From positions 1 to 42,037 of the IMG/VR virus record IMGVR_UViG_3300042691_039155: DNA of 42,037 nucleotides; one strand, written 5' to 3'. The notes beneath the pieces are model-generated. The model did not search any database. It was not told where the DNA came from and saw nothing but the letters and a program-made list of their open reading frames with translations. Both the position numbers and the translations under genes were made by a program. This stretch comes from a virus. Shown here piece by piece: positions 16,093 through 24,335 of the stretch. The stretch's first letter is position 1, and each line of letters starts with the position of its first letter.

Positions 16093-17159
16093 TGTGAATA
16101 AATTAAGTTAATACCAGCAACTGCTCTTGTTCCAAGATATATCATTAGAGCATCTTGATTACTTTGTGATAATCCATCTACAAATATTTTTATTCGACAT
16201 GGAATTTCATCATTGACCACAGTTATCTTAGTAATATCGTCAGTTCCGCTTATTCCAGATTGAAGGATTGCATTTTCATAGTCAGCCAAAGTAACACAAC
16301 GATTTTCTGCAGATATAGAGAATTGCACCTTAGCTCTAGCCAACTCGACGCTTAGTTCGTTATAACCACCCGATGGATTGTTAAATGTTAACTGAGTTAC
16401 GTTTGATGGCATCGTAATAACAGAACTGTTTCCGGCAGATCCGTTGCTTGTAATTGCACGAACATAAACAGTTTCCGTTCCATCGATGTTCAATGATTCT
16501 GGTAGGTTTGCAGTTACAAGATATCCATTTACCGTGTTCAACACTGTAAAATAGTTTCCCGATTCTCTGTTGAAATCTGTTTTATCAACTCTTTGCCAAA
16601 CTGTTTCTTGTCCTATTGTGTCGGTTGTATACAAAGAAATTGTACGAGGATCAACTGTAAGCGGAACAGTTATGGATTGTGTGTCAAAATCCCAATCGGT
16701 ATATTGGGTTAAATTATCCCCAGAATAAAGAGTTAGCGTTGTTGTGGTTTCTGGAGAAATTTCATTTAAATTAAAGAAAAAGGTAGTTCTGCCGTCCGGT
16801 GTAATGGCCGAAAATGGTGTGTATGCTGCCAAAGTGGTTCCGGAAATTGTAACTGTATTTGTTACTGTTGCTGATTTTTTTGCTTCTAATAGGACCGAAC
16901 CATTTGAGGCAATACCAAAAATAGATTCTAAAAGATTTGCAGTGCTTAAAAATGATTCATGGTAACCAAATTGAGCATATACCCCATTATATGCTGCTCC
17001 AGTTGCCAATATATTGCAAAGCATACTTATGGCGCTTCCTTCGTTATCGTAGTCCAAAGACTTTAAAGTGGGTTCTGAACGAAGAAAAGATTTCAAAGAA
17101 CTAATAATGTCATTGTAGTTCAAAGAAGCCACGTTAAGTTGTCTGAAATCAAGAGTCAT
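16089..17159 (-). CDS. 6: Baseplate wedge protein gp6 (gpJ-like)
   Basis: 356 residues against 660 in T4. The N terminus has the gp6 signature: LNYNDIISSLKSFL, then YDNEGSAISMLCNILA, YNGVYAQFGYHESFL. The C terminus (SAENRCVTLADYENAIL, then a beta-alpha-beta closing domain) is the gpJ-like part that forms the ring in the baseplate. It overlaps gp25 upstream and the gpI-like gene downstream by four bases each, the conserved order W-J-I of simple contractile tails. Confidence 0.9.
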   Translation of the reverse strand: MTLDFRQLNVASLNYNDIISSLKSFLRSEPTLKSLDYDNEGSAISMLCNILATGAAYNGVYAQFGYHESFLSTANLLESIFGIASNGSVLLEAKKSATVTNTVTISGTTLAAYTPFSAITPDGRTTFFFNLNEISPETTTTLTLYSGDNLTQYTDWDFDTQSITVPLTVDPRTISLYTTDTIGQETVWQRVDKTDFNRESGNYFTVLNTVNGYLVTANLPESLNIDGTETVYVRAITSNGSAGNSSVITMPSNVTQLTFNNPSGGYNELSVELARAKVQFSISAENRCVTLADYENAILQSGISGTDDITKITVVNDEIPCRIKIFVDGLSQSNQDALMIYLGTRAVAGINLIYSQ

Positions 17160-17536
17160 ATTATGTCTACCTCAATTTTGCAAGTTGTCGTTGTTTTTTC
17201 AAATTTGTTTCCAGCTGTAAATGTCACATTTAAGATTATTTTTTGATCATCGTGATAAACTATTTTTGTTTTTACTTTGCTTACTTCGGCTATTCCAGCC
17301 TGTATAGCAATTGAAATATCATTTTCTGTTGTAACTTTATATGAAACCGGATCAAAGATAAAAGAATAGTAATCTATTCCCAAACTGGAAGAAGATGGAA
17401 TTTCTCCCTTTTGAAGCCGACATATATTTTCAATTTTTTGAACATATGAATTGATATCGGTAACAAAAGAAATGTCCTTTTTGTTATTTGATGAATCAAT
17501 TTTTAATCCAAGAATATTGAAATCTTTGTTGTACAT
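17156..17536 (-). CDS. 25: Baseplate wedge protein gp25 (gpW / lysozyme-like fold)
   Basis: 126 residues, usual gp25 size. FVTDINSYVQKIENICRLQKGEIPSSSSLGIDYYSF gives the helix, the gp25 loop and the G-x-D-Y motif; the C terminus is a four-strand sheet ending IEVDII. gp25 joins the wedge to the first sheath ring. A CTAAATATT box lies six bases before the ATG. It is followed immediately by gp6. Confidence 0.9.
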   Translation of the reverse strand: MYNKDFNILGLKIDSSNNKKDISFVTDINSYVQKIENICRLQKGEIPSSSSLGIDYYSFIFDPVSYKVTTENDISIAIQAGIAEVSKVKTKIVYHDDQKIILNVTFTAGNKFEKTTTTCKIEVDII

Positions 17537-17542
17537 TCATAA

Positions 17543-17548
17543 TATTTA
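17543..17548 (-). promoter_or_regulatory. Late promoter box, near-leaderless spacing, gp25
   Basis: TTCTAAATATTATGA precedes the ATG; six bases separate TAAATA from the start codon. An ATG two bases after the box is in another frame. Confidence 0.45.
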
Positions 17549-17566
17549 GAAGATTTCAATATGATT

Positions 17567-18379
17567 TTATGGAGTAACCACGTCGTTTTTTCTAATATCA
17601 CATATTTCCAACAATGTTTCGTGTGTGCCAGAATTTGAGGCAGTATGTTTTACAGAAATAACGTAATAATCTTTTGTTAATATTGAAGTACCTACACCAC
17701 CACGTGACATGGATGTCATGTTATCAACCTTTATTTGTACAACATCTCCTGGTTTTATGGTAAAGTCACCAGCCACAACCATTGTTGCCCTTTCACCATA
17801 TTGAATTGAATCCAAAAATTCTTGTCTTTGTGGAGGAACTTCAATTGGTGTATTCCAAAATGTAGCGACATTGAGTCTTAATTTTAAATAGTCTTCGAAT
17901 CGCTGACCAACATCCGGGCAAGTGCAACTAAATGAAGCCATCGGAGAACCCCAAAGACAACCCAACCAAGCGGTTCCTAGCGGTGGTTCTATTGGCAGTT
18001 CGTTTCCATCAAGATCAGACCCACCACCATATGTCATTCCAAGGATTTTTTCACATTCAGTAGATGTTATACCCAACAATAAGTCATAAAATCCAGTGGA
18101 ACCAGATATGCCGGTTGGACCTCTCCAATAGTTTGATGGTCTGTACAGCCCATCAACAAATAATCCTGCACATACCCCCATCGCTTCTCCAATTTGTCTT
18201 ATATTTGGAAAACGCATATAACATTCGTGAATGGAATATGGAGCTTTTGTAACACCTCTTGTTATTTCCCTGTTTGCACAGGTATATGAAGGATGAGATG
18301 ACAGTGGATTGTTGGCCAAATTTATTTCTGTCGCACCAACAGTGATTATTTGATTTGCTTGTGATGTATTTAATCGCAT
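17567..18379 (-). CDS. Baseplate hub protein, C-terminal gp27-like domain
   Basis: 270 residues. The last 60 residues (FTIKPGDVVQIKVDNM, then KDYYVISVKHTASN, THETLLEICDI) look like the closing beta-barrel of hub proteins of the gp27/gpD/Mu gp44 group. The first part is Cys- and Gly-rich (SFSCTCPDVGQRFEDYL in the middle) and not recognised. It starts inside the end of the 793-residue hub-like gene (ATGCGATTAA, ten-base overlap), so the two are coupled and may be one hub split into two chains. Confidence 0.6.
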   Translation of the reverse strand: MRLNTSQANQIITVGATEINLANNPLSSHPSYTCANREITRGVTKAPYSIHECYMRFPNIRQIGEAMGVCAGLFVDGLYRPSNYWRGPTGISGSTGFYDLLLGITSTECEKILGMTYGGGSDLDGNELPIEPPLGTAWLGCLWGSPMASFSCTCPDVGQRFEDYLKLRLNVATFWNTPIEVPPQRQEFLDSIQYGERATMVVAGDFTIKPGDVVQIKVDNMTSMSRGGVGTSILTKDYYVISVKHTASNSGTHETLLEICDIRKNDVVTP

Positions 18380-20751
18380 GGTCCATCCAATATGTTAGCA
18401 GAGTCAAACCAGTAAATAAATTTTCCATCCCAGGCAAACAAAGTTTTTTGATCTGTTATGCCGGATTCTTTTAACAGTTTTACAATTGGTGTTTTGTGCA
18501 TTCTTACAATATGTCTTTTTATAAAGGATGTCATACCAGACATATCCTGATATAAACTTGGATAAGTTATACCCTTTGGATCAACTCTTTCGACATAATC
18601 TTTAATATCATGTGACAAAGCTCTATACTTTATCTTTTCAAAGTTTTCATCTTTTACGCTTTGAGCGTGCCAGCCGGGACTGTAATAACCACCCTTATCA
18701 CCACAATTCCCAGAACCATAGAAGGCAAAACCATACTCATCGCTTAATCTATTTTTATAGTTTGAATTCGATGTTATTCCAGTCAAACTATACCAGTTTG
18801 TTCTTTCACTTATGTTTATGGCCATCAATCCAAGAGTATTGCCACCATTATAATTTGTTATACCAGACCATTCACCATTTGGAATTACGTATGGTGTAAA
18901 AGCCTGCTGCAAACCAGTGATTGGTTGGGTTACTTCAATGTATGGTGGTTCGCCTATATCCAAAACCCAAACTTGATTCTCAAATGCTCTAAAAATGTTT
19001 GCTTCGCTTTGATAATATTCACTTGGAGTTATATCAGGAATGGCATATGGATCATTTATCAACTTTAATTTAGCCCAATAGTATCTGTACTTTAATGCCT
19101 CTCCATTCACACCTCTTTGGTTGTATGGATCAACTTCCGCTTGATATCCAAGGATTGCAGCAAAAAACTCATCTTCCTTTTGTTCCTTAAGGCAGCACAA
19201 AACATATGAAACAAAGTTTTGTCTTTCAATTTCTCTTATTTTTTCAAGTTGTTTGGTTTCACCTTGAGATTCTTTAAATGTGTTGTATCTTATTAGTAAT
19301 ATTTTTTCCAAATGAGTCCAACCATAGTTTTCATCAACTTCATCATTTAAATTTGGATGCAAAGGAGTAAGATCAAATTGATTTTTCCACATTTCTGGAC
19401 AATCAACATATGGCATAACTCCGGTCAAACCCATGAAGGTATTTCCTAGATAATTGCTTTGATATCCAAAATCGTGTCCAATGTGCGTTGTTTGGCTAAC
19501 GTTATCTAGAGGGTTCATTGAATCATAGAATCCCCAGAATCCATTATCCACCATTTCATTTGAACCAGGAGGGATGTCTCTCAACAACCCATCAGATGAT
19601 ACAATTTGATAATCATATTTTTGACCTTCATCTTGAAATTGATATGAAAGTCTTGCAAATGTATTTCCACCAAAAGAAGTATTTCCACTTGTGTTGTTGA
19701 GCACCTTTGGTGTTTTTCTTACGTAAAAATACTTTTTTGACATGAATTGATCAGCTGGATTCGTGATAAACGAATATATTTTTTTAAGTTTTAACGTTTT
19801 TCCATCTATTTCTTGTGTGATAAAATCATTGTCTGAGTCAAAAACACCATATGTGTAATTTAGTTCTTTTTTTATTTCTTGGGCGTAGATGTCTTTTTTT
19901 ATGTCTTGATAAAAATATTTTAAGTTAAATTTTTCATTCCACCCAGTCCAAAACAAAAATCTTGGACAATTTGAATCATATTCGATTTCTAAGTCAGTGT
20001 AATCGACTTCTATTGGCTTATTAGGATCATATTTTTTTGGAACAGCATAAGATGCTATGTATGAAGCATATTGAATAAAATTATCTATTGGAACGCTTGT
20101 TCTATCTTCAATTGTTTCTAAACCTTTATACAAAACCCAATTTTCTGTTTTATCAACAATATTTCTTAAATCTTGGTTAATATTTCTATTTTTTATTTGA
20201 AGAGATTCATCAAATGTGTTCCACGGTGAAGAAGAATCTGCAGTTGCAAGGTGATAATTTACAATAATAGATTTTATTTGTTTATCAAGTAAAGTAATAT
20301 TAGGCTGTTTTTCAAAAATTTGTATTGCAGAAGATTGTTCTGCAAATTTATACACAAGATTGGTAAAATTTATTGCTACAAAATTTTGTTCAGTCTCAGA
20401 AACCGCATTGTTTATGTAACTTGTACTTGTTATTGAACCTACAATCCGTTTTGCAGAAGAGTCGCTACTAGTTGTAAAAATTAATACAGTGTCGATGCCT
20501 CTATTTTTAATTTGTGATATAATATCTGATGTATCTCTTACTATAAGTGTTCCATTTGGATATGCTTCAAAAACACTTTCAACCATTTCAATTTTTTCAA
20601 ATTGACAAAAAACATTCTTGTTTCTATCAAAAAGTCTTATTCCTTTTGTTAAAGAATTACTTGGATTGATAATTCTTCCATCTTCTTTGTCATTTATTAA
20701 AAGAATATCTATTATGGATGAACCAATTGGATTGTCTTTATTTGTGGCCAT
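18370..20751 (-). CDS. Baseplate central hub protein, N-terminal gp27-like domain plus large insertion
   Basis: 793 residues. Residues about 35-150 contain the first hub barrel pattern (CQFEKIEMVESVFEAYPNGTLIVRD, typical of gp27-like proteins). The remainder is Asn/Tyr/Trp-rich with many aromatic motifs and no recognised lysozyme (gp5) signature. T4 gp27 is 391 residues, so about 400 residues are extra. The matching C-terminal barrel appears to be on the next ORF. The gene lies between gp53-like and gp25 in the baseplate operon, five bases after the gp53-like stop. Confidence 0.6.
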   Translation of the reverse strand: MATNKDNPIGSSIIDILLINDKEDGRIINPSNSLTKGIRLFDRNKNVFCQFEKIEMVESVFEAYPNGTLIVRDTSDIISQIKNRGIDTVLIFTTSSDSSAKRIVGSITSTSYINNAVSETEQNFVAINFTNLVYKFAEQSSAIQIFEKQPNITLLDKQIKSIIVNYHLATADSSSPWNTFDESLQIKNRNINQDLRNIVDKTENWVLYKGLETIEDRTSVPIDNFIQYASYIASYAVPKKYDPNKPIEVDYTDLEIEYDSNCPRFLFWTGWNEKFNLKYFYQDIKKDIYAQEIKKELNYTYGVFDSDNDFITQEIDGKTLKLKKIYSFITNPADQFMSKKYFYVRKTPKVLNNTSGNTSFGGNTFARLSYQFQDEGQKYDYQIVSSDGLLRDIPPGSNEMVDNGFWGFYDSMNPLDNVSQTTHIGHDFGYQSNYLGNTFMGLTGVMPYVDCPEMWKNQFDLTPLHPNLNDEVDENYGWTHLEKILLIRYNTFKESQGETKQLEKIREIERQNFVSYVLCCLKEQKEDEFFAAILGYQAEVDPYNQRGVNGEALKYRYYWAKLKLINDPYAIPDITPSEYYQSEANIFRAFENQVWVLDIGEPPYIEVTQPITGLQQAFTPYVIPNGEWSGITNYNGGNTLGLMAINISERTNWYSLTGITSNSNYKNRLSDEYGFAFYGSGNCGDKGGYYSPGWHAQSVKDENFEKIKYRALSHDIKDYVERVDPKGITYPSLYQDMSGMTSFIKRHIVRMHKTPIVKLLKESGITDQKTLFAWDGKFIYWFDSANILDGPCD

Positions 20752-20756
20752 ATGTA

Positions 20757-21602
20757 TTAAACTTTATAATTTTGAATGACTCTGTTAAAAGAAGCATCCC
20801 TTAAAGAACCAATCAGGTAACTCTTTATGGAAGGTATTCTAGTTTCCAGTGTTTGTTGTATACTTATGTTGGTTCCACCAGTTCCAACTGGTTCATATGG
20901 AGACTGTCCACTACCTTTCTTTAGAAGTGGATACTCAGATTTAACCGCAATCAAAGACTCTCCAACATCAAAACTATATTCAATGGTATCAACCACTCCA
21001 AGTTCCTGAGTTATTCCTGAAATTTCAGCAGTTTTGTCGTACCAATTAAATCCAGTTTTTTCTTTAACAATTCCCTTTAGTTGTGGTCCATTGCCGCCAT
21101 ACAAAGGTCCTACTCCCAAAGTAAAACCTTCAACATATTTTATAACAGCCCTTTTTGAGAATGGATTGTAAGAATCAATCAAAGCAAATCCACCATTTAA
21201 ATCAAATTCACCAGTGCTTCCGTATTCCCAAGATGCTCCTGTATTTGTTGTTTGAGGAAATATTAAAGATCCATTTGTAAAAATTGCATCTTGTGCAGGG
21301 TATACTTCTAAACCAATCCCAGTGAATCCAGATATCGTGGATTGCACAACAGAACTGTTTGGTTCCAGCAAATCAAATGGATTTAACTTATTGTTTGCAA
21401 ACAAAAATAACCAAAAAGAATCAACATCCTGATAAACATTTTTTGATGCCTCAATTAACGTATCGACACTGTCTATCGTCAAATCGGTTTTTATGAATCT
21501 TGAATCATCTACCGTATAATAAGAGGTCATGTCCTGAATGACAAAATCACCCAACGTTGTTGGATATGATCTTGTTGAGACGCTGTTAAAATAATTAATC
21601 AT
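20757..21602 (-). CDS. Baseplate wedge protein, gp53-like
   Basis: 281 residues. Residues about 25-80 (DFVIQDMTSYYTV, then VYQDVDSFWLFLFANNKLNPFDL) recall T4 gp53, which has a YWVLLMCNDNYDPYYGW segment in the same context. T4 gp53 is 196 residues; the extra length is a Gly/Ser/Thr-rich beta region. It overlaps the gp48-like gene by four bases. gp53 links neighbouring wedges. The assignment rests on one motif and on position. Confidence 0.5.
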   Translation of the reverse strand: MINYFNSVSTRSYPTTLGDFVIQDMTSYYTVDDSRFIKTDLTIDSVDTLIEASKNVYQDVDSFWLFLFANNKLNPFDLLEPNSSVVQSTISGFTGIGLEVYPAQDAIFTNGSLIFPQTTNTGASWEYGSTGEFDLNGGFALIDSYNPFSKRAVIKYVEGFTLGVGPLYGGNGPQLKGIVKEKTGFNWYDKTAEISGITQELGVVDTIEYSFDVGESLIAVKSEYPLLKKGSGQSPYEPVGTGGTNISIQQTLETRIPSIKSYLIGSLRDASFNRVIQNYKV

Positions 21603-22459
21603 GAGTTTGGGAACTTCTTAGCTGAAATTTCTGATTTGGACAATATCGCATTTTCTTCTGGATCCCATGTTCCAGTTTCAAATTCTTCAAAAGCAATTGA
21701 AAGCAAAGTTATGTTTGAATGGCCACTTGGCAACATGCGAACTACAGGATCAGCCCTATCGTTTTTCTTTACTGTTACGGATGACAGAACACACACCAAT
21801 GGATCTCCAAGCCAATCAGATGTGTAATCTATTTCGCTTGAACCTGGAGTATTTGTATTCGGCAATATTATCATTGACCAAAGATTTTGAGGATATGTCC
21901 TTTCGGGCAATCCATCCGCAACAGTAGGATAAGATGTTTTCTTAAAGGTTCCACATATATTTTCAACTGCCATTGCCTCCGCATAATTTTTTGGAGCAAA
22001 GATGTATTTGAATTCATATCTTTTTCTTGCCTCAGACACCATTGTGAGTTCGGTTATGTTGGAAAACTTTTTAAAAGTTGAAGTTGTTGCATTCTGAAGT
22101 TCTCCAATAAACTTAGCTGAACTGTATTCTCTTCCAGCATCATAATTGCCATTTGGTAATAAAATAGCAGTTTTTCCATCTTTGTCTAGTTTAGCTTTCC
22201 CACCATTATTCATAAAATTTGGAGCAAAGTTTGTTATCGGTGCAATAGGTGTCCAACCTTGTCCAAACTCATGGGCTGCAGCATATCCAACGTCACTTGG
22301 AAGAGGTAGTGTGATGGTATAACCAGAGGAAATGGCTCTGCTTTGTACCGACGTTCGTGTTCGTTCGGTATTCTTAAGCGAATAAGTAGCAACGAAAAAC
22401 TTTAAAAATAAAGGTTGATCGTCTAAGTATTCACCCAATGGATAAATAAGATTGGCCAT
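21599..22459 (-). CDS. Baseplate tail-tube cap protein, gp48-like
   Basis: 286 residues, first gene of the minus-strand block. The C-terminal half follows gp48/gp54: KRYEFKYIFAPKNYAEAMAVENI (polymerisation helix), SMIILPN, LGDPLVCVLSSVTVKKND, MLPSGHSNITLLSIAFEE. In T4, gp48 sits on the hub and gp54 starts the tube. The start has CTAAATATTTTC before the ATG with five-base spacing. It is divergent from gp4, sharing a bidirectional late promoter. Confidence 0.65.
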   Translation of the reverse strand: MANLIYPLGEYLDDQPLFLKFFVATYSLKNTERTRTSVQSRAISSGYTITLPLPSDVGYAAAHEFGQGWTPIAPITNFAPNFMNNGGKAKLDKDGKTAILLPNGNYDAGREYSSAKFIGELQNATTSTFKKFSNITELTMVSEARKRYEFKYIFAPKNYAEAMAVENICGTFKKTSYPTVADGLPERTYPQNLWSMIILPNTNTPGSSEIDYTSDWLGDPLVCVLSSVTVKKNDRADPVVRMLPSGHSNITLLSIAFEEFETGTWDPEENAILSKSEISAKKFPNS

Positions 22460-22464
22460 GAAAA

Positions 22465-22479
22465 TATTTAGCCTAAATA
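22465..22479. promoter_or_regulatory. Bidirectional late promoter between gp48-like and gp4
   Basis: TATTTAGCCTAAATA, an almost perfect inverted repeat. Minus box 22465-22470 lies five bases from the ATG at 22459; plus box 22474-22479 lies six bases from the ATG at 22486. Neither gene has a Shine-Dalgarno site. Confidence 0.55.
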
Positions 22480-22485
22480 TTTCAT

Positions 22486-22911
22486 ATGGCCTACAAAACT
22501 AGATTTAATCCAAAAAATAGATCAAAATATGTGGGTGATTTGTCTAAGATCAACTGTAGATCATTGTGGGAAAGAAATGTTTGCAAATTTTGCGATGAAA
22601 ATCCATCAATAAAAAAATGGACCTTTGAGGAGATTGCAATTCCTTATCTAAGTCCACTTGACCAAAAGATACACAATTATTTTCCAGACTTCTTGATTGA
22701 ATTTGAGCAAAAAGGAAAATTAAACACTTGGATGGTAGAAGTAAAACCCAAAAAACAAACATTCCTAAAAGAAAATGCGTCCAAAAAAGAAAAAATAACT
22801 TGGATCATAAATCAGGCAAAATGGAAAGCCGCACAAAAGTATTGCGAAAAACATGGAATGGAATTCAAATTAATAACAGAAAAAGAAATTTTCAGCAATG
22901 GCAACAACTAA
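22486..22911 (+). CDS. 4: Head completion protein gp4 (nuclease-fold)
   Basis: 141 residues, close to T4 gp4 (150; also called gp50). The N terminus MAYKTRFNPKNRSKYVGD and the following CRSLWERNVCKF match T4 gp4 closely. IHNYFPDFLIEF followed by MVEVKPKKQT gives the PD-(D/E)XK-type catalytic set (PD, then E-V-K), as in TnsA-like endonucleases. gp4 acts on packaged heads before tail joining. It overlaps the next gene by 14 bases. Confidence 0.92.
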   Translation: MAYKTRFNPKNRSKYVGDLSKINCRSLWERNVCKFCDENPSIKKWTFEEIAIPYLSPLDQKIHNYFPDFLIEFEQKGKLNTWMVEVKPKKQTFLKENASKKEKITWIINQAKWKAAQKYCEKHGMEFKLITEKEIFSNGNN

Positions 22912-23491
22912 CTCAATTGAAACAATCAAATCCTATTTTGCTAATCATGGTGGTTTGCAATTAAGCAATCGCTTTACTGTTAATTTCTATAATCTTCCTT
23001 TTCCTGGGTTTGATCAAAATTTAGAAGTCCATGCTCAAGAGGTGGTGTTTCCACCAAGATCTCTTGAAACCGTTGTAGATGGGTTGCAGGGATATGGTTC
23101 TGGTAGATATGTTCCAAGATTTCAAAAAGTGTTGACCAACGGATTGATAATTACATTTCCATTAACAAACGACTCATTCATATTAGATTTGTTTGATAGA
23201 TGGTTTAACTGGTTTTATTCAAGCAATTTTGCAAACAACAGAGTGAATCAAGCAAGAAACTTTGTTCTTCCTTTTTATGATCAGGCTGTTCGAAACACTT
23301 ACATGGACATATCCATCATGGATCCAAACGGATCTCCAAACACTGTTATAAGATTAAAAGAAGTTTTTCCTGCAGAAACACAACCATTTATTCTTTCCAT
23401 GAAAACCGAAAACTCCTACATTAACTATCCTGTTGTTTTTGGTTATAGAGATTATAATTATACAATTTACAATAATACTTACGTTCAATGA
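22898..23491 (+). CDS. Tail tube initiator, gp54/gp19-like
   Basis: 197 residues with tube-fold landmarks: LQLSNRFTVNF at the N terminus, LFDRWFNWFYSSNF in the middle, and YINYPVVFGYRDYNY at the C terminus, each matching a position in gp19. Its distance from the shaft gp19 pair and its position between gp4 and the gp26-like gene favour a baseplate-proximal tube role (gp54-like) rather than a third shaft subunit. It overlaps gp4 upstream and gp26-like downstream (ATGA). Confidence 0.65.
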   Translation: MATTNSIETIKSYFANHGGLQLSNRFTVNFYNLPFPGFDQNLEVHAQEVVFPPRSLETVVDGLQGYGSGRYVPRFQKVLTNGLIITFPLTNDSFILDLFDRWFNWFYSSNFANNRVNQARNFVLPFYDQAVRNTYMDISIMDPNGSPNTVIRLKEVFPAETQPFILSMKTENSYINYPVVFGYRDYNYTIYNNTYVQ

Positions 23492-24147
23492 AAGATTTAA
23501 TTAAAAACATACAGAGTTCTTTACCAACATATGATGTTGTTCTTCCCTTCTCAAAGGAAGAAATTACATTTACTCCATTCAAGGTAAAAGATTCTAAAAA
23601 TCTATCGATCATTCTTCAGGAAGACAATAAAAAACTAGCTCTAAAAGCATTGGTAGATTTATTAAAAAACTGTTGCATAAAAGTAAATCCACTTGAACTA
23701 TGTCTGGCTGATGCTGAGTATCTATTCTTAATGATAAGATCAAAAAGCGTAGAAGAAAATATAAATTTGATTGTTAATAATAACTCAATAAAGATAAACA
23801 TCTATGACATAAAGACAAAAAATGATTATGTAAAAAGTGAAATAACGGTTTCACCTAAATTGTCTTTAAAAATAGAAACTCCAAAATTAAAACACCTTCT
23901 TCAATTAAATGATCTTTCGAAGAAAAACCTTTTGCTTTCAAGTATAAAAGAGATAGTCGTAAACAAAGAAGTTTATGAAGTAGACAAATTTATACCAAAA
24001 GAAATATCAGAATTTTTGGAAAACCTTCCATTAAATGTTCTTTCACAACTAGAAAAAATAGAACATCCAGAATTACAGTTTTCAATAAAAGTAAATGATG
24101 AAGAAAGTGAGGTGTCTGGTTTCCTAAGTTTTTTTATCTTGCGATGA
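23488..24147 (+). CDS. 26: Baseplate hub assembly chaperone, gp26-like (frame 0 product)
   Basis: 219 residues. Residues about 15-90 match the T4 gp26 type: PFSKEEITFTPFKVKDSKNL, helix LALKALVDLLKNC, then LCLADAEYLFLMIRSKS. gp26 and gp51 are non-virion factors for hub assembly, comparable to the tape-measure chaperones G and GT of lambda. The last codons before the stop are AGT TTT TTT ATC, with a T TTT TTT slippery site in phase. A -1 slip would read through into the gp51-like ORF to give a 282-residue fusion. The downstream ORF's ATG overlaps the stop (ATGA). Confidence 0.8.
   Translation: MKDLIKNIQSSLPTYDVVLPFSKEEITFTPFKVKDSKNLSIILQEDNKKLALKALVDLLKNCCIKVNPLELCLADAEYLFLMIRSKSVEENINLIVNNNSIKINIYDIKTKNDYVKSEITVSPKLSLKIETPKLKHLLQLNDLSKKNLLLSSIKEIVVNKEVYEVDKFIPKEISEFLENLPLNVLSQLEKIEHPELQFSIKVNDEESEVSGFLSFFILR
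24109..24114 (+). promoter_or_regulatory. Shine-Dalgarno-like frameshift stimulator (proposed)
   Basis: GAGGTG lies 14 bases before the slippery heptamer, inside the gp26-like gene. In dnaX-type -1 frameshifting an internal Shine-Dalgarno site 10-14 bases upstream stimulates slippage. It is too far from the ATG at 24144 (29 bases) to serve as its ribosome binding site. Confidence 0.5.
24129..24135 (+). other. Programmed -1 frameshift site, T TTT TTT (proposed)
   Basis: Seven T residues in the phase T|TTT|TTT relative to the gp26-like frame, the X XXY YYZ pattern. After slipping, reading continues TAT CTT GCG ATG into the ORF at 24144 with no stop. The site is four codons before the frame-0 stop. 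No convincing downstream stem-loop was found. Confidence 0.65.
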
Positions 24148-24335
24148 AGTTTTTTGATCTAAAAGATTATTACACAACAAATTTTAGTTTGTTAAACCTT
24201 GGAAGCCTAACACTAAACGATTTGGAAGAAATGATGTTTTGGGAAAGAGAAATATATACAAACATTGCTGCCGAGTACAACAAAAAAATGAAAGAAAATT
24301 TAGCTGAAAACGGAATGGGTGGTATGTATGAATAA
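24144..24335 (+). CDS. gp51-like ORF, likely C-terminal part of a frameshift fusion
   Basis: 63 residues if started at its own ATG. NLGSLTLNDLEEMMFWEREIY and the following Lys/Glu-rich helix resemble the short T domain of lambda-like G-T chaperones, with a conserved Trp/Glu motif. Its frame is -1 relative to the gp26-like gene and is open from the slippery site. No Shine-Dalgarno site stands in front of the ATG, so expression either by translational coupling (ATGA) or by frameshifting is expected. It ends in ATGTATGAATAA, overlapping the next gene's start. Confidence 0.7.
   Translation: MKFFDLKDYYTTNFSLLNLGSLTLNDLEEMMFWEREIYTNIAAEYNKKMKENLAENGMGGMYE

Noticed and set aside
18360-18437. Frameshift site joining the two hub ORFs
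   Set aside because: No slippery heptamer is present near the overlap; ATG-stop coupling is sufficient.
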